A stretch of 64,000 nt of DNA. It comes from Thermocrispum municipale DSM 44069. GTDB taxonomy: Bacteria > Actinomycetota > Actinomycetes > Mycobacteriales > Pseudonocardiaceae. Below, one piece after another: positions 17,644 to 26,170 of the stretch. The notes below the pieces were generated by a model that saw only the letters and a list, made by a program, of their open reading frames with translations, ran no database searches and was not told where the DNA came from. Made by a program: the position numbers and the translations under genes. The number at the start of each line of letters is the position of its first letter. Position 1 is the first letter of the stretch. Where the stretch lies: positions 62,001 to 126,000 of the forward strand of contig NZ_KE386595.1 of NCBI RefSeq assembly GCF_000427825.1. The letters run 5' to 3'.

Positions 17644-19167
17644 TCAGTCGCGCACCACAAAGGGATCGAGAAGCTCGGGAACCACTCGGCCGGCTACGCC
17701 GAGCGCCTCGGCGGCATCGGCATCGTAGGCGGTGAACGCGCCCGAGCCCGCCCCCGTCGTGGCGGTGAGATCGGCCAGGCCGAGGCGTCGCTGGAACGGC
17801 GACTGCCGCACGGTCACACCGATGATCCCGCTGCGCCGCAACGCCGCCGTCCGTCGCGCCAGGACGCCGTAGCGGACCAGCAGATAGTCCGCGGTGTGAC
17901 CGTGGCCGAGGTTGCGGTAGTTCTCGATCGCCACGAACAGTGCGCCCGGGAGCAGGACGAGCGCGCTGATCCACGCCACGTGCAGCAGGATCGACGTCAC
18001 CGTGAGGCCGATGACGACCAGGACGGCCTCGACGACGGCAACGGCGGCGACCGCCCAGACCAAGCGTCTGCGCAGCGCGGCTCGCGGGTGGCCGGTGATG
18101 TCCGCCGTCGTCGGTGACTCGGGTTCGCGGAGGATCTCCGCCGCGACGCGCTGGGCGATCTCCCGCGGCGCCTCGGGCAGCAGAACTTTGGTGTCCTCCC
18201 CTGGTTGGTCCGGCTTGTTGTCCCGAATGCCGGTCGCCACCGCTTCCAGCCGTCCGCCGCCGAGCAAGCGAGCGCCGTACGGTTCCACCAGCTCCACACC
18301 GCGCAACCGGTCCTCGGCCAACGACAGCGACCGATGGATGAGCAGCCCGCGGCGAACCTGGAGCGTGTCGCCGGTCCGCTGCAACCGGAAGTTCCACCAC
18401 GCTTCCACGCCGAACGCCAACGACGCGACGAGCCCGACGACCAGGACGACTACCACGGCGAGGGGGATCACCGTCCACAGCGACAGCTCACGGATCAGCT
18501 CCGCCGCCTGGCCGAGGACGGAGTCGCGAAGGCCGAACCAGTCGGTGATCTGCCAGGCCACACCGCAGGCGGCAACGCCGAGCACGCCGGGCCAGATGCT
18601 CACGGGCACGTAGCGGAGCCAGCCGAGGTCGAACTCGGCGAGCACCGGCGGTGGTTCGCCGACGGGTTCGTCGCTGTCCACGGTGGGCGCGGGCCGAGTG
18701 AGCAGGTCGTCCCGCAGCATGTCCGCGAACGAACGGCTGACCGCGTCCAGGGTGAGCTGGCTCCCCTCGGACTCGGCGTGCTCGCCCGTCCCGATGTGCA
18801 CCTTGGCCACGCCGAAGACGCGGTACAACGGGTGGGCGTGGACGTCGACGGTGCGGATCCGCTCGCGGTGCACCGCGCGGTGTTGCCGCCGCAGGATCCC
18901 GGTGCGCAGCTCGACCTTCTCGTCGGTCACGCGGAACCAGGTCTTGCGGATCCGCAGGTAGTCGTAGAGCACTACGGCACCGACGACCACGACGACGCCG
19001 GCGAGCACCAACAACAGCACCAGGGGCACCGGCAGGGCGTCGTTGTTGATCAATCCGCTGGTGACCGGTACACCGATCGCGACGCAGACACCCAGCATCC
19101 CGGCCGTGGTCACGCCGAGCGTGCGCTTGTCCAGCTTCTGCCAGGCGATGTCTTCGGCGTCGGTCAC
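17644..19167 (-). CDS. PH-domain membrane protein (YdbT-like)
   Basis: 507 residues with an N-terminal pair of membrane helices (about 20-70), then bacterial PH (bPH2, formerly DUF304) segments. The recurring bPH2 pattern is visible as KVELRTGILRRQHRAVHRERIRTVD and RRGLLIHRSLSLAEDRLRGVELV and near the C-terminus LLVRYGVLARRTAALRRSGIIGV. Further helix pairs at about 185-235 and 365-415. GTG start overlapping the upstream PH gene by 4 bp. YdbS/YdbT-type pairs are membrane proteins of unclear function; in Bacillus they affect resistance to some bacteriocins. Confidence 0.85.
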   Translation of the reverse strand: MTDAEDIAWQKLDKRTLGVTTAGMLGVCVAIGVPVTSGLINNDALPVPLVLLLVLAGVVVVVGAVVLYDYLRIRKTWFRVTDEKVELRTGILRRQHRAVHRERIRTVDVHAHPLYRVFGVAKVHIGTGEHAESEGSQLTLDAVSRSFADMLRDDLLTRPAPTVDSDEPVGEPPPVLAEFDLGWLRYVPVSIWPGVLGVAACGVAWQITDWFGLRDSVLGQAAELIRELSLWTVIPLAVVVVLVVGLVASLAFGVEAWWNFRLQRTGDTLQVRRGLLIHRSLSLAEDRLRGVELVEPYGARLLGGGRLEAVATGIRDNKPDQPGEDTKVLLPEAPREIAQRVAAEILREPESPTTADITGHPRAALRRRLVWAVAAVAVVEAVLVVIGLTVTSILLHVAWISALVLLPGALFVAIENYRNLGHGHTADYLLVRYGVLARRTAALRRSGIIGVTVRQSPFQRRLGLADLTATTGAGSGAFTAYDADAAEALGVAGRVVPELLDPFVVRD

Positions 19168-19664
19168 GTCGCGTCTCCCGGGGTGGCCTGCGCGATCGCG
19201 GTCAACCGGGCGACGAGGTCGGCGGCAAGCTCATGGTCCAGGCCGTCGATCTTGATCGCGCCCTTGGCCGACGCCGTGGTGACCGTCAGCGTGGACAACC
19301 GGAACAGCTGCTGCAGCGGACCACGGACGGTGTCGACGGTTTGGATCCGGGACATCGGCGCGACGCGCCATTCCTGCCACAGCCACCCGGACCTGGCGTA
19401 GACGGCTTCGTCGGTGCTCTCCCAGCGATGCACGCGGTAACGCCAGCGGGGCATGATCAAGACGTACGGGATGCCGACCACCAGCGTCGCGACGAGCGCG
19501 GCGACCAGCCAGGGCCGCGGCTCCTCGAGCACGGCCGCGAGCACACCGAGCACGACGGCGACCGGCACGACGTCCAGCAATGCCCGCACGGTCCACCAGG
19601 TCACCGCACGCCGGTCCACCAGATTCTTGGGCGCACGCAGCCGTAACGATTGTTCCCCAGGCAC
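19164..19664 (-). CDS. PH-domain membrane protein (YdbS-like)
   Basis: 166 residues with two predicted membrane helices (about 28-70) followed by one bPH2 domain (WRYRVHRWESTDEAVYARSGWLWQEWRVAPMSRIQTVD). GTG start. Four-base overlap with the larger PH gene marks a two-gene unit; it starts 22 bp after the mrpG stop on the same strand, so it may be read from the Mrp operon. Confidence 0.85.
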   Translation of the reverse strand: MPGEQSLRLRAPKNLVDRRAVTWWTVRALLDVVPVAVVLGVLAAVLEEPRPWLVAALVATLVVGIPYVLIMPRWRYRVHRWESTDEAVYARSGWLWQEWRVAPMSRIQTVDTVRGPLQQLFRLSTLTVTTASAKGAIKIDGLDHELAADLVARLTAIAQATPGDAT

Positions 19665-19686
19665 GCTGCGAGGCTACCGCACGTGA

Positions 19687-20019
19687 TCAGCTCTCCGTCG
19701 TCTTGTCCTCCGCGCTTTCCTGGGCTTTCCGCGCGGTGCGGCGCCGGTGCGCGGTGCGCGCGATCGCGTGGCTGGACACCGGCGACGTCAACGCGACGAA
19801 CACGATGGCCAGCGCGGCGAACGTGATGATCCGGATGTCCTCGGTGGCGATCGACGAAGCAAGGATGCAGATGATGCCCGGGCCGGTGGCCAGGCCCTGC
19901 GCGTGCAACTGCCCGAGGACGGTGGGCAGGCGCAGGACACCCAGCACGCTGATGGTCAGCAGCACCAGCCCGATCAGCAACAGCAGACCACCGACCACCT
20001 CGAGCACGATCGAGATCAT
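19687..20019 (-). CDS. mrpG: Mrp antiporter subunit G
   Basis: 110 residues; ATG at 20019 overlaps the mrpF stop by 4 bp with GGGAGG upstream. Three predicted helices and the MnhG/PhaG block GVLRLPTVLGQLHAQGLATGPG identify it. Basic C-terminal tail (RTAHRRRTARKAQ). Small membrane subunit of the multi-protein Na+/H+ antiporter. Confidence 0.93.
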   Translation of the reverse strand: MISIVLEVVGGLLLLIGLVLLTISVLGVLRLPTVLGQLHAQGLATGPGIICILASSIATEDIRIITFAALAIVFVALTSPVSSHAIARTAHRRRTARKAQESAEDKTTES

Positions 20020-20285
20020 CCGAACGGACCTCCCTGGTCGAGGTAGCGGGCGGCGGCGACGGTCGACACGAACGACAGCAACGCCAGCGCCACCGCGGCA
20101 TCGAAGTAGAACGGCTGACCGCGCAGGTAACACAGCAGCGCCAGCAGCGCGATGACGATGATCGCCAGCAGGTCCAGCGCCACCACGCGCTGCAGCACGT
20201 TCCGGGCGCGCACCAGCGCGACGCCACCGGCGATGAGCAGGAACGTCACCCAGAACAGCGCGGGAACGACGATGAAGTCAGGCAC
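20016..20285 (-). CDS. mrpF: Mrp antiporter subunit F
   Basis: 89 residues, GTG start, three predicted helices. The MnhF pattern RARNVLQRVVALDLLAIIVIALLAL with the conserved membrane aspartate is clear. Starts 6 bp after mrpE and overlaps mrpG by 4 bp. Confidence 0.92.
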   Translation of the reverse strand: MPDFIVVPALFWVTFLLIAGGVALVRARNVLQRVVALDLLAIIVIALLALLCYLRGQPFYFDAAVALALLSFVSTVAAARYLDQGGPFG

Positions 20286-20291
20286 GGCGGA

Positions 20292-20801
20292 TCACGGGAA
20301 CACGCGGCGTTGCCGCCGTCGGTAGGTGTCGAGTTGCTCGGCGACCACCGCGTCCGGGTCGGTCGCGTCGATGACGTGCAGCAGCATGCGTCCCTTCTCC
20401 TCGTCGATCTCGACGACAACGGTGTCCGGCACGAAGCCGACCCGGACTCCCCACGCGGCGGCGGACTGCGGCCCGCCGTGCGGCGGGATCGGCACCTCGA
20501 CCAGGTCCGACTTCGCCACCTCGCGGCGGATCAGCCACCGCGCTGTCTTCCACGTTCCGGTGACCAGGTCGATCAGCGTTCCGCCGATCAGCGCGGGCAC
20601 GCCGGCCAGCCTGCGCGGCAACGGGGTCTGCGACCGGGTTCGGATGATCCCGACGTTGCGGCCCGCCAGCACCAGGGCCGTCGCCAGCAGCACACCGACG
20701 AGAATGTCCGCCGGGTCGATGCTGGTCAGCACCATCAGGTAGATCGCGGTGAGCACCACGATCCGCACCACCGGCCCGAGGATTCCTCCTTGTTTGCCCA
20801 T
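20292..20801 (-). CDS. mrpE: Mrp antiporter subunit E
   Basis: 169 residues from the ATG at 20801, whose A is the last base of the mrpD stop (TGATG). Two N-terminal membrane helices, then a soluble domain with TWKTARWLIRREV and VRVGFVPDTVVVEIDEEKGRMLLHVID, the MnhE family signature. A longer in-frame reading lacks a ribosome site and would invade mrpD. Confidence 0.92.
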   Translation of the reverse strand: MGKQGGILGPVVRIVVLTAIYLMVLTSIDPADILVGVLLATALVLAGRNVGIIRTRSQTPLPRRLAGVPALIGGTLIDLVTGTWKTARWLIRREVAKSDLVEVPIPPHGGPQSAAAWGVRVGFVPDTVVVEIDEEKGRMLLHVIDATDPDAVVAEQLDTYRRRQRRVFP

Positions 20802-22186
20802 CACGACGCTCCCGGGCTGGACGACGTCAACGACTCCACCGCTTGCCCGCTCAACGCCAGCAGCGGTTCCGGCCACAACGCCCCGGCCAGCACCAGCACC
20901 GCAAGCCCCGCAGCGATCAGTCGCTGCGGCAGCGGGCTGGCTTTGGCCTTCGCAGGATCGGCTCGCCAGAAGCAGCGCTGATAGACCTGGAACATGTAGA
21001 CCAGCGACAGCGCGCTGCCTGCCACCAGGAGGACGATCAAGGCGGTGCTGTCGGCCAGGATGCCGGTCCGGAACAGCTCCAGCTTGCCGACGAATCCCGC
21101 CGCGGGCGGCACCCCGGCCACACTGAGCGATCCGATGGCGAAGGCGCCGGCCACCAGCGCGCCACGCACTCCGGAGGCCAGGAACAGCAACGCCTTGTTC
21201 AGCGAGTTGACCACGCTGTACAGCACGGCGGCCACCAGCCCGACCGGCCCGGCCACCCCGAGCGCGACCAGCACATAGCCGACCTGGCCGATCGCCGAGT
21301 AGGCCAACATCTCGGCCACGTCACCACGGGAGACGGCGAGCACACCGCCGTAAAGGATCGACACCGCGCCGAGGATGATCAGCGCCAGGCCCGCCTGTTC
21401 CAGCTGCTGCGGAAACAACCCTGCACCGAAGCGCAGCAGACCGTAGGCACCGATGTTGGCCACCGCGCCGCTGAGGATGGCGGCCACCGAGGGGCGCGCG
21501 CCCGCGTACACGGTCGGCAGCCAGAAGTGGAACGGGAACAGGCCGAGCTTGACACTGAACGCGATGAAGAACCCGGTCGCGATCAGCAGCACCGCGTTCG
21601 GGTTGACTTCCAGCATCCGCTCGGCGATCTGCTCCATCGCCAGCGTTCCGGTCACCCGGTAGGCACCGGCCACCGAGAGCACGAAGATGAACGAACCCAA
21701 CAGGTTGACCGCGGTGAACACCAGAGCCGCACGCAGCTGCCGTCGCTTGCCGCCGTATGCGCTGAGCGCGTAGGAGGCGGTCATGGCCAGTTCGAAGAAA
21801 ACGTAGAAGGAGAAGATGTCAGCGGTGACGAACAGGCCGTTCAAGCCGGCGGCGAGGATGACGACCAGGCCGGGGAACGTCCTGGTGCGCACACCGCCGA
21901 CCGACTCGTAGGCGGCCGCCGCGGTCACCACCAACACCGACAGCAGCGCGAAGGTCACCCCGAGCGGGTCCGCCTCCAGCACGATGCCGATGCCTTCGGG
22001 CCAGTGGCCGGTCACCACCCGGACGTTGCCGTTGCCGTACACCTCCGCGGCGAGGAACGCCAGCACGACCAGCGTCGCGACCAGGGTGGACACGGCGAGC
22101 CAGGCGACCGCGCGGTTGCGGCCGTTGGCGATCAGCAGGACGGCTCCCGCGACCCACGGCAACAACAGAGCGATCGACAGCAGCAT
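20801..22186 (-). CDS. mrpD: Mrp antiporter subunit D
   Basis: 461 residues, NADH-dehydrogenase subunit-like antiporter fold with about 13-14 predicted helices. Motifs: FELAMTASYALSAYGG (conserved glutamate in TM5), AFSVKLGLFPFHFWLPTVYAGA (lysine in TM7 and HFWLP), ISRGDVAEMLAYSAIGQVGY. ATG overlaps the mrpC stop by one base. With MrpA it forms the ion-translocating pair. Confidence 0.95.
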   Translation of the reverse strand: MLLSIALLLPWVAGAVLLIANGRNRAVAWLAVSTLVATLVVLAFLAAEVYGNGNVRVVTGHWPEGIGIVLEADPLGVTFALLSVLVVTAAAAYESVGGVRTRTFPGLVVILAAGLNGLFVTADIFSFYVFFELAMTASYALSAYGGKRRQLRAALVFTAVNLLGSFIFVLSVAGAYRVTGTLAMEQIAERMLEVNPNAVLLIATGFFIAFSVKLGLFPFHFWLPTVYAGARPSVAAILSGAVANIGAYGLLRFGAGLFPQQLEQAGLALIILGAVSILYGGVLAVSRGDVAEMLAYSAIGQVGYVLVALGVAGPVGLVAAVLYSVVNSLNKALLFLASGVRGALVAGAFAIGSLSVAGVPPAAGFVGKLELFRTGILADSTALIVLLVAGSALSLVYMFQVYQRCFWRADPAKAKASPLPQRLIAAGLAVLVLAGALWPEPLLALSGQAVESLTSSSPGAS

Positions 22187-22638
22187 CAGCGCACCCGCCC
22201 CAGCTCTTCGTGCTCGATGGCCTCCGCGTCGTCCTCCTTGGCGCCTTCGACGCCCTCGACCTCTTCCCGGTCGGCCTGCCGCTTGCGCTCGAGACGGGCC
22301 TCGACCTCGGCCTCGGTCGCGGCCAGCGCATCTTGCTCGGAGGTGCGGAAGACCACCACGACGCGGTGCACCATGGCCAGCAGCAACGCCACCGTCGCCA
22401 GCCCGATGACCAGCGCGGTCAACGCCAATGCCTGCGGCAGCGGGTCGCTCGGGTCGTCATCCGGCCCGACGTGGATCACCGCCTGCCCACGGTTGAGGCT
22501 CGAGGCGATGATGGTCAGCACCGCCGCCTGGGAGATCAGCATGATGCCCGCGACCATTCGCACCAGGTCCCGCTTGAGCAGCAGGTAGGCACCGGATCCG
22601 AACAACACGGCGGCGGCCAGCGCGAAGGCGATGATCAT
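22186..22638 (-). CDS. mrpC: Mrp antiporter subunit C
   Basis: 150 residues, NuoK-like with three predicted helices and the typical LTALVIGLATVALLLAMVHRV block. A charged C-terminal tail of about 45 residues (ATEAEVEARLERKRQADREE) is longer than usual. Overlaps mrpB by 4 bp and mrpD by one base. Confidence 0.93.
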   Translation of the reverse strand: MIIAFALAAAVLFGSGAYLLLKRDLVRMVAGIMLISQAAVLTIIASSLNRGQAVIHVGPDDDPSDPLPQALALTALVIGLATVALLLAMVHRVVVVFRTSEQDALAATEAEVEARLERKRQADREEVEGVEGAKEDDAEAIEHEELGRVR

Positions 22639-23102
22639 GACTTCTCCTCTCCGCGCAACCGGCCGAACTGGTGCAACAACATCACCAGCACGCCGACCAC
22701 CAGCAGGAACACGCCGATGTCCATCAGCAGCTGGGTGAACAGTTCGAGCTTGCCGAACTTGGTCAGCGGCTCGCCCGGCGCCGGCTGATGCGACACCGGT
22801 TCCTCGCCGTACACCAGCGGGAAGAAACCACTGGCCAGCGCCAGCAGCAACCCGGTGACGGCGATCTTGGGGGCATGCCGCAGCACCGGCAGCACGGCTT
22901 CCGCGCCGTCCGCACCGACCGCGACGTAGGTCAACGACACCGCGAGCGCGACGATCACGCCGGCGGCGAACCCGTCCCCGACCTCCGCGTAACCCTTGAC
23001 GATCAGCGCCGCGGCCACCATCACGCTCGGGGCAGGCAGCATGCGCGCGACGACCCGGACGACCGAGTCCGGGGCCGCGCCGCGCCCGCTACGCCTCACC
23101 AT
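22635..23102 (-). CDS. mrpB: Mrp antiporter subunit B
   Basis: About 155 residues, MnhB family with four predicted helices (VVARMLPAPSVMVAAALIVKGYAEVGDGFAAGVIVALAVSLTYVAVG; FGKLELFTQLLMDIGVFLLVVGVLVMLL). Start is ATG at 23102 (7-bp overlap with mrpA) or GTG at 23099 (canonical 4-bp GTGA overlap); the sequence does not decide. Confidence 0.92.
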   Translation of the reverse strand: MVRRSGRGAAPDSVVRVVARMLPAPSVMVAAALIVKGYAEVGDGFAAGVIVALAVSLTYVAVGADGAEAVLPVLRHAPKIAVTGLLLALASGFFPLVYGEEPVSHQPAPGEPLTKFGKLELFTQLLMDIGVFLLVVGVLVMLLHQFGRLRGEEKS

Positions 23103-25384
23103 GTCTTCCCCCTGCGCATCAGCGTGGCCACACCGATCACGGCGACCAGCAGCACGGTGATCTCCACCAGCGTGTCCAGGCCACGGAAGTCGGCGACGAT
23201 GGCGGTCACCACGTCGCCGCCATGTGCCTCCGGAGCCAGCCGGATGTGGTCGTCGGACACACTCTCGGCGGCCGGTTTGGACAAGAAGCCCCACACCGTC
23301 ACGAAGGCGGCGAGCCCCGCGATCGATCCGGCGACCACGTCACGCCTGCGACGTTTCTTGCGCACCACCGAGCCCCGATCCTCGTCGGGTTCTTCCTGCG
23401 GCAGCCGGGCGAGCGCGGCGACAAACACCAGCGCCAGCATCGTCTCCACCATCACCGCCACCAGCGCCACGTCGGGCGCGCCGATCAGCGCGTACACGGC
23501 GGCCAGCGCGAAGCCGACGACCGACAGCGCGAGCGCGATCGCCAGTCGCGACCTGGAGCGCGCGATCACGAGCGTGACGACGGTGATGAGGCCGAGCAAC
23601 GGGAGGATCACCCAGTCGGCGCCGCTGACGTGCCCGAGCGCGAAGGCACCGTCCGTGGGCGTCGCCGCGAAAGCCAGGCCGACCAGCAAACCGGCGGGCA
23701 CCAGCACGGCAGCGATGCTGCTGCGCAAATCACGAACCTCGAGCCCGTGCACTCCGGCAGACGCTCGGTCCAGACCGTGCAGCATCGCTTCGTAACCGCG
23801 GCGGGGACCGAACAGATCACCGGCACGCGCCAGGGTCCGGGACAGCACAGTGGTGAGTCTCGGCGCCGCCAACAGCAGGCCGCCCAGGGTCCACGCGGCG
23901 ATCGCCATCAGGTTTTCCGGGCTGAGCTCGAGGTGGTAGCCGGGATCGACCTCCACCGGCCTGCCTGCGGTCACCTCGCCCGCACTCGCCGCCAGCCGGG
24001 CGAACGGCTCCGTCACCAGCCCGCCCACGACGGTCACCGCGGCGAGGAACGCCACCGGCGCGACCATGACGACGGACCGCTCGGTGACCTGACCCTTCTC
24101 GGCGCCGAGAAACAGCGTGACCCAGAAGCGTCCGATGTAGGCAAGGGTCAGTGCGGCAGCGACCACGGCCAAAACGGTGGTGACGCTCCCTTCCTCCCAG
24201 GCCGCGGCGAAGAACAACTCGTCCTTGAAGAACCCGATGGTCAACGGCAACGCAGCCAGTGAAGCGGCCGCCACCGCGGAGGCCACGGCCAGCACCGGCA
24301 TGCGCCGCCCGAGACCGCCGAGTTTCGACAGCCGATCCTCGCCGGTGGCCATGGTCACCGCTCCGGCCGTCATGAACAGGGCGCTCTTGGCGACGGCGTG
24401 CGCCATCACGTAGAAGGCGGCGGCGCCGTTGCTCGTGCTGCTGCCCATGCCGTACAGCAGCACCATGTAGCCGTACTGCGAGATCGTGGAGTAGGCCAGC
24501 ACCTGCTTGAGACGGTCGCGCCGCAGCGCCAACACGCCGCCGACGACGATCGACAAAGCACCGATCACCAGCAGGCCGGTCATCACCAGTTCGCTGCGTT
24601 CCAGCAGCCGGTGCACCCGGCCGATCACCAGCACGCCCGCCGCCACCATCGCCGCCGAGTGCAGGTAGGCGGACACGGGGGTGGGCGCCGCCATGGCGCG
24701 CGGCAGCCAGAAGTGCAACGGGACCTGGGCGCTCTTGGCCAGTGCCGCGACGGCGATCAGGGCGGCCGCGACCGTCGTGGTTTCCGACGGCCCGACTCGC
24801 TCGATCAGCTCGGGGATGGCGAACGTGCCGTACGCGGCGTACAGCAGGACCGCGCCGATCAGCATGGCCACCGCGGAAACCACCGTGACCAGCAGCGCCA
24901 TCACCGCCGAGGTGCGCGCCTTGCTGTCGGATCGGTCGAAGCCGATGAGGTAGTAGGAGCACACCGCGGTCAGGTCGAAGAACACGAAGACCAGCACCAG
25001 GTCCTGGGCCGTCGCCAGGCCGACCATGGCCATCGCGAACAGCAGCATCCAGGGCCAGAACCGCCAGCGTTCGACCGCGCCGCGGCGCTCGTGCTCCAGA
25101 TGCAGCGTCATGTACCGCGTGCCGTAGGCGAACACCAGCGCGCCGATCCCGGTGGCCAGCAAGCCGTAGATCGCGCCGAGCCCGTCGAGTCGGAAGCTCA
25201 GATGCAGGTCGAGGCTCGGCGCCCACGGCACGGAGAACCCGTCTCCGCCTGCCAGCCAACCGACCAGACACGCAAAAAATCCGACCGCCGCCGTCGCGCA
25301 CGCCACCCAGCCTGGCCAGTCCGGCGTCAACCGAGGTGCCGGCGCCGCCTCGTCGCGGGCCGCTCTACCGCGATCGAGGGCCAC
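23096..25384 (-). CDS. mrpA: Mrp antiporter subunit A
   Basis: 762 residues from GTG at 25384, chosen because GGGAGGAG lies 8 bases upstream. NuoL-like N-terminal antiporter domain with FFDLTAVCSYYLIGF (the usual glutamate position is shifted), AKSAQVPLHFWLPRAMAAPTPVSAYLHSAAMV and LLKQVLAYSTISQYGY-like block; C-terminal helices include LIGAPDVALVAVMVETMLALVFVAAL, the NuoJ-like and MrpB-like extension typical of MrpA. First gene of the leftward mrpABCDEFG operon; exchanges cytoplasmic Na+ for H+ and supports pH and salt homeostasis. Confidence 0.95.
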   Translation of the reverse strand: MALDRGRAARDEAAPAPRLTPDWPGWVACATAAVGFFACLVGWLAGGDGFSVPWAPSLDLHLSFRLDGLGAIYGLLATGIGALVFAYGTRYMTLHLEHERRGAVERWRFWPWMLLFAMAMVGLATAQDLVLVFVFFDLTAVCSYYLIGFDRSDSKARTSAVMALLVTVVSAVAMLIGAVLLYAAYGTFAIPELIERVGPSETTTVAAALIAVAALAKSAQVPLHFWLPRAMAAPTPVSAYLHSAAMVAAGVLVIGRVHRLLERSELVMTGLLVIGALSIVVGGVLALRRDRLKQVLAYSTISQYGYMVLLYGMGSSTSNGAAAFYVMAHAVAKSALFMTAGAVTMATGEDRLSKLGGLGRRMPVLAVASAVAAASLAALPLTIGFFKDELFFAAAWEEGSVTTVLAVVAAALTLAYIGRFWVTLFLGAEKGQVTERSVVMVAPVAFLAAVTVVGGLVTEPFARLAASAGEVTAGRPVEVDPGYHLELSPENLMAIAAWTLGGLLLAAPRLTTVLSRTLARAGDLFGPRRGYEAMLHGLDRASAGVHGLEVRDLRSSIAAVLVPAGLLVGLAFAATPTDGAFALGHVSGADWVILPLLGLITVVTLVIARSRSRLAIALALSVVGFALAAVYALIGAPDVALVAVMVETMLALVFVAALARLPQEEPDEDRGSVVRKKRRRRDVVAGSIAGLAAFVTVWGFLSKPAAESVSDDHIRLAPEAHGGDVVTAIVADFRGLDTLVEITVLLVAVIGVATLMRRGKTW

Positions 25385-25506
25385 GGGGCAACTCCTCCCG
25401 GTCGGTAGCACGGTCTGAATGCAAACTACGTGATCGACTCGATCTCGGCAGCAACAACCCGCCCCCGCTGTTGCCGCCGTCGCACCACTGTGTCAATGTC
25501 GGCCAT

Positions 25507-25995
25507 ATGGACGTCGAGGTGCGCAGGCGGGATTTGCCAGGACTGGGAAGGCAGTTCGAGATCGAGTGCGACGACGGCTCTCGGCTGGCCGTCGTGGTGT
25601 TGAACAACGGCGCACGGCATCTCTACACGTTCGACCCGGGCGCCGAGTCGGCCTCCGGCGTCATCAAGCTCGAGGAAGCGTATGCGCGCACGCTGGGCGC
25701 GGTCCTGGCCGGGGTCTACTACGAGCCGATCGGTGACAACGAGGAAGCGCCCGCGGTGCTGGGCGAGGTCGCCATCGACTGGCTGACCATCCGGGCGCAA
25801 AGTCACCCCGCAACGGTCGGCGAGCTCGTCGCCCCGGATCACCCGACCGCGTCACTGGTCGCGGTCACGCGCGGCAAGAAGACCGTCATGAAACCCGCCC
25901 CGGAGGAGAAGCTGGAGGTCGGCGACCAGGTGTTGGTCACCGGTCACCGCTCCGACATCGACGCGATCCGCGCCAAGGTCACCGGCACGGACTAG
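25507..25995 (+). CDS. KhtT/TrkA-C-type cation:proton antiporter regulatory subunit
   Basis: 162 residues, MDVEVRRRDLPGLGRQFEIE… as in KhtT-like proteins, with a C-terminal RCK_C (TrkA-C) domain VGELVAPDHPTASLVAVTRGKKTVMKPAPEEKLEVGDQVLVTGH (about residues 100-150). KhtT gates the K+/H+ antiporter KhtU in response to ligands. No khtU lies next to it here; downstream is ssrA. It is divergent from the Mrp operon, so it may serve another antiporter. No clear ribosome site precedes the ATG; a weak TTGCCG/TCAATG pair at 25471/25493 could give a leaderless transcript. Confidence 0.8.
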   Translation: MDVEVRRRDLPGLGRQFEIECDDGSRLAVVVLNNGARHLYTFDPGAESASGVIKLEEAYARTLGAVLAGVYYEPIGDNEEAPAVLGEVAIDWLTIRAQSHPATVGELVAPDHPTASLVAVTRGKKTVMKPAPEEKLEVGDQVLVTGHRSDIDAIRAKVTGTD

Positions 25996-26080
25996 TCCTC
26001 GCGCAGCGCCCGCCGGTTGATCTTTCCGTCAGGGGACTTCGGAGACGACGGCACGCGGAGCTCGTGCGCGCTCCATACCT
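25992..26080 (-). pseudogene. C-terminal remnant of an AMP-forming acyl/amino-acid ligase
   Basis: Reading leftward, codons up to the TAG at 25992-25994 give WSAHELRVPSSPKSPDGKI followed by NRRALRED. This is the A10 catalytic-lysine motif (PxxxxGKINRRAL) that ends acyl-CoA synthetases and NRPS adenylation domains. Only about 28 residues remain: upstream the frame runs into the tmRNA terminator and tmRNA. The stop codon overlaps that of the KhtT-like gene (palindromic ACTAGT). No start or ribosome site, so it is a relic, not a gene. Confidence 0.6.
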
Positions 26081-26131
26081 GGGCAGCGTCGACGCGCAGC
26101 TGTGTGCGTCGAACCCGCCACACACGACGAA

Positions 26132-26163
26132 GGCCCCAGCCCGCCAGTGGCGGAACTGGGGCC
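26132..26163 (-). terminator. ssrA terminator hairpin
   Basis: Long interrupted stem just after the tmRNA 3' end: outer arms GGCCCCAG (26132-26139) and CTGGGGCC (26156-26163), inner arms CCGCC / GGCGG around AGT. In transcript direction it is followed by TTCGTCG, a weak T-run. Confidence 0.75.
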
Positions 26164-26170
26164 CCATCGG

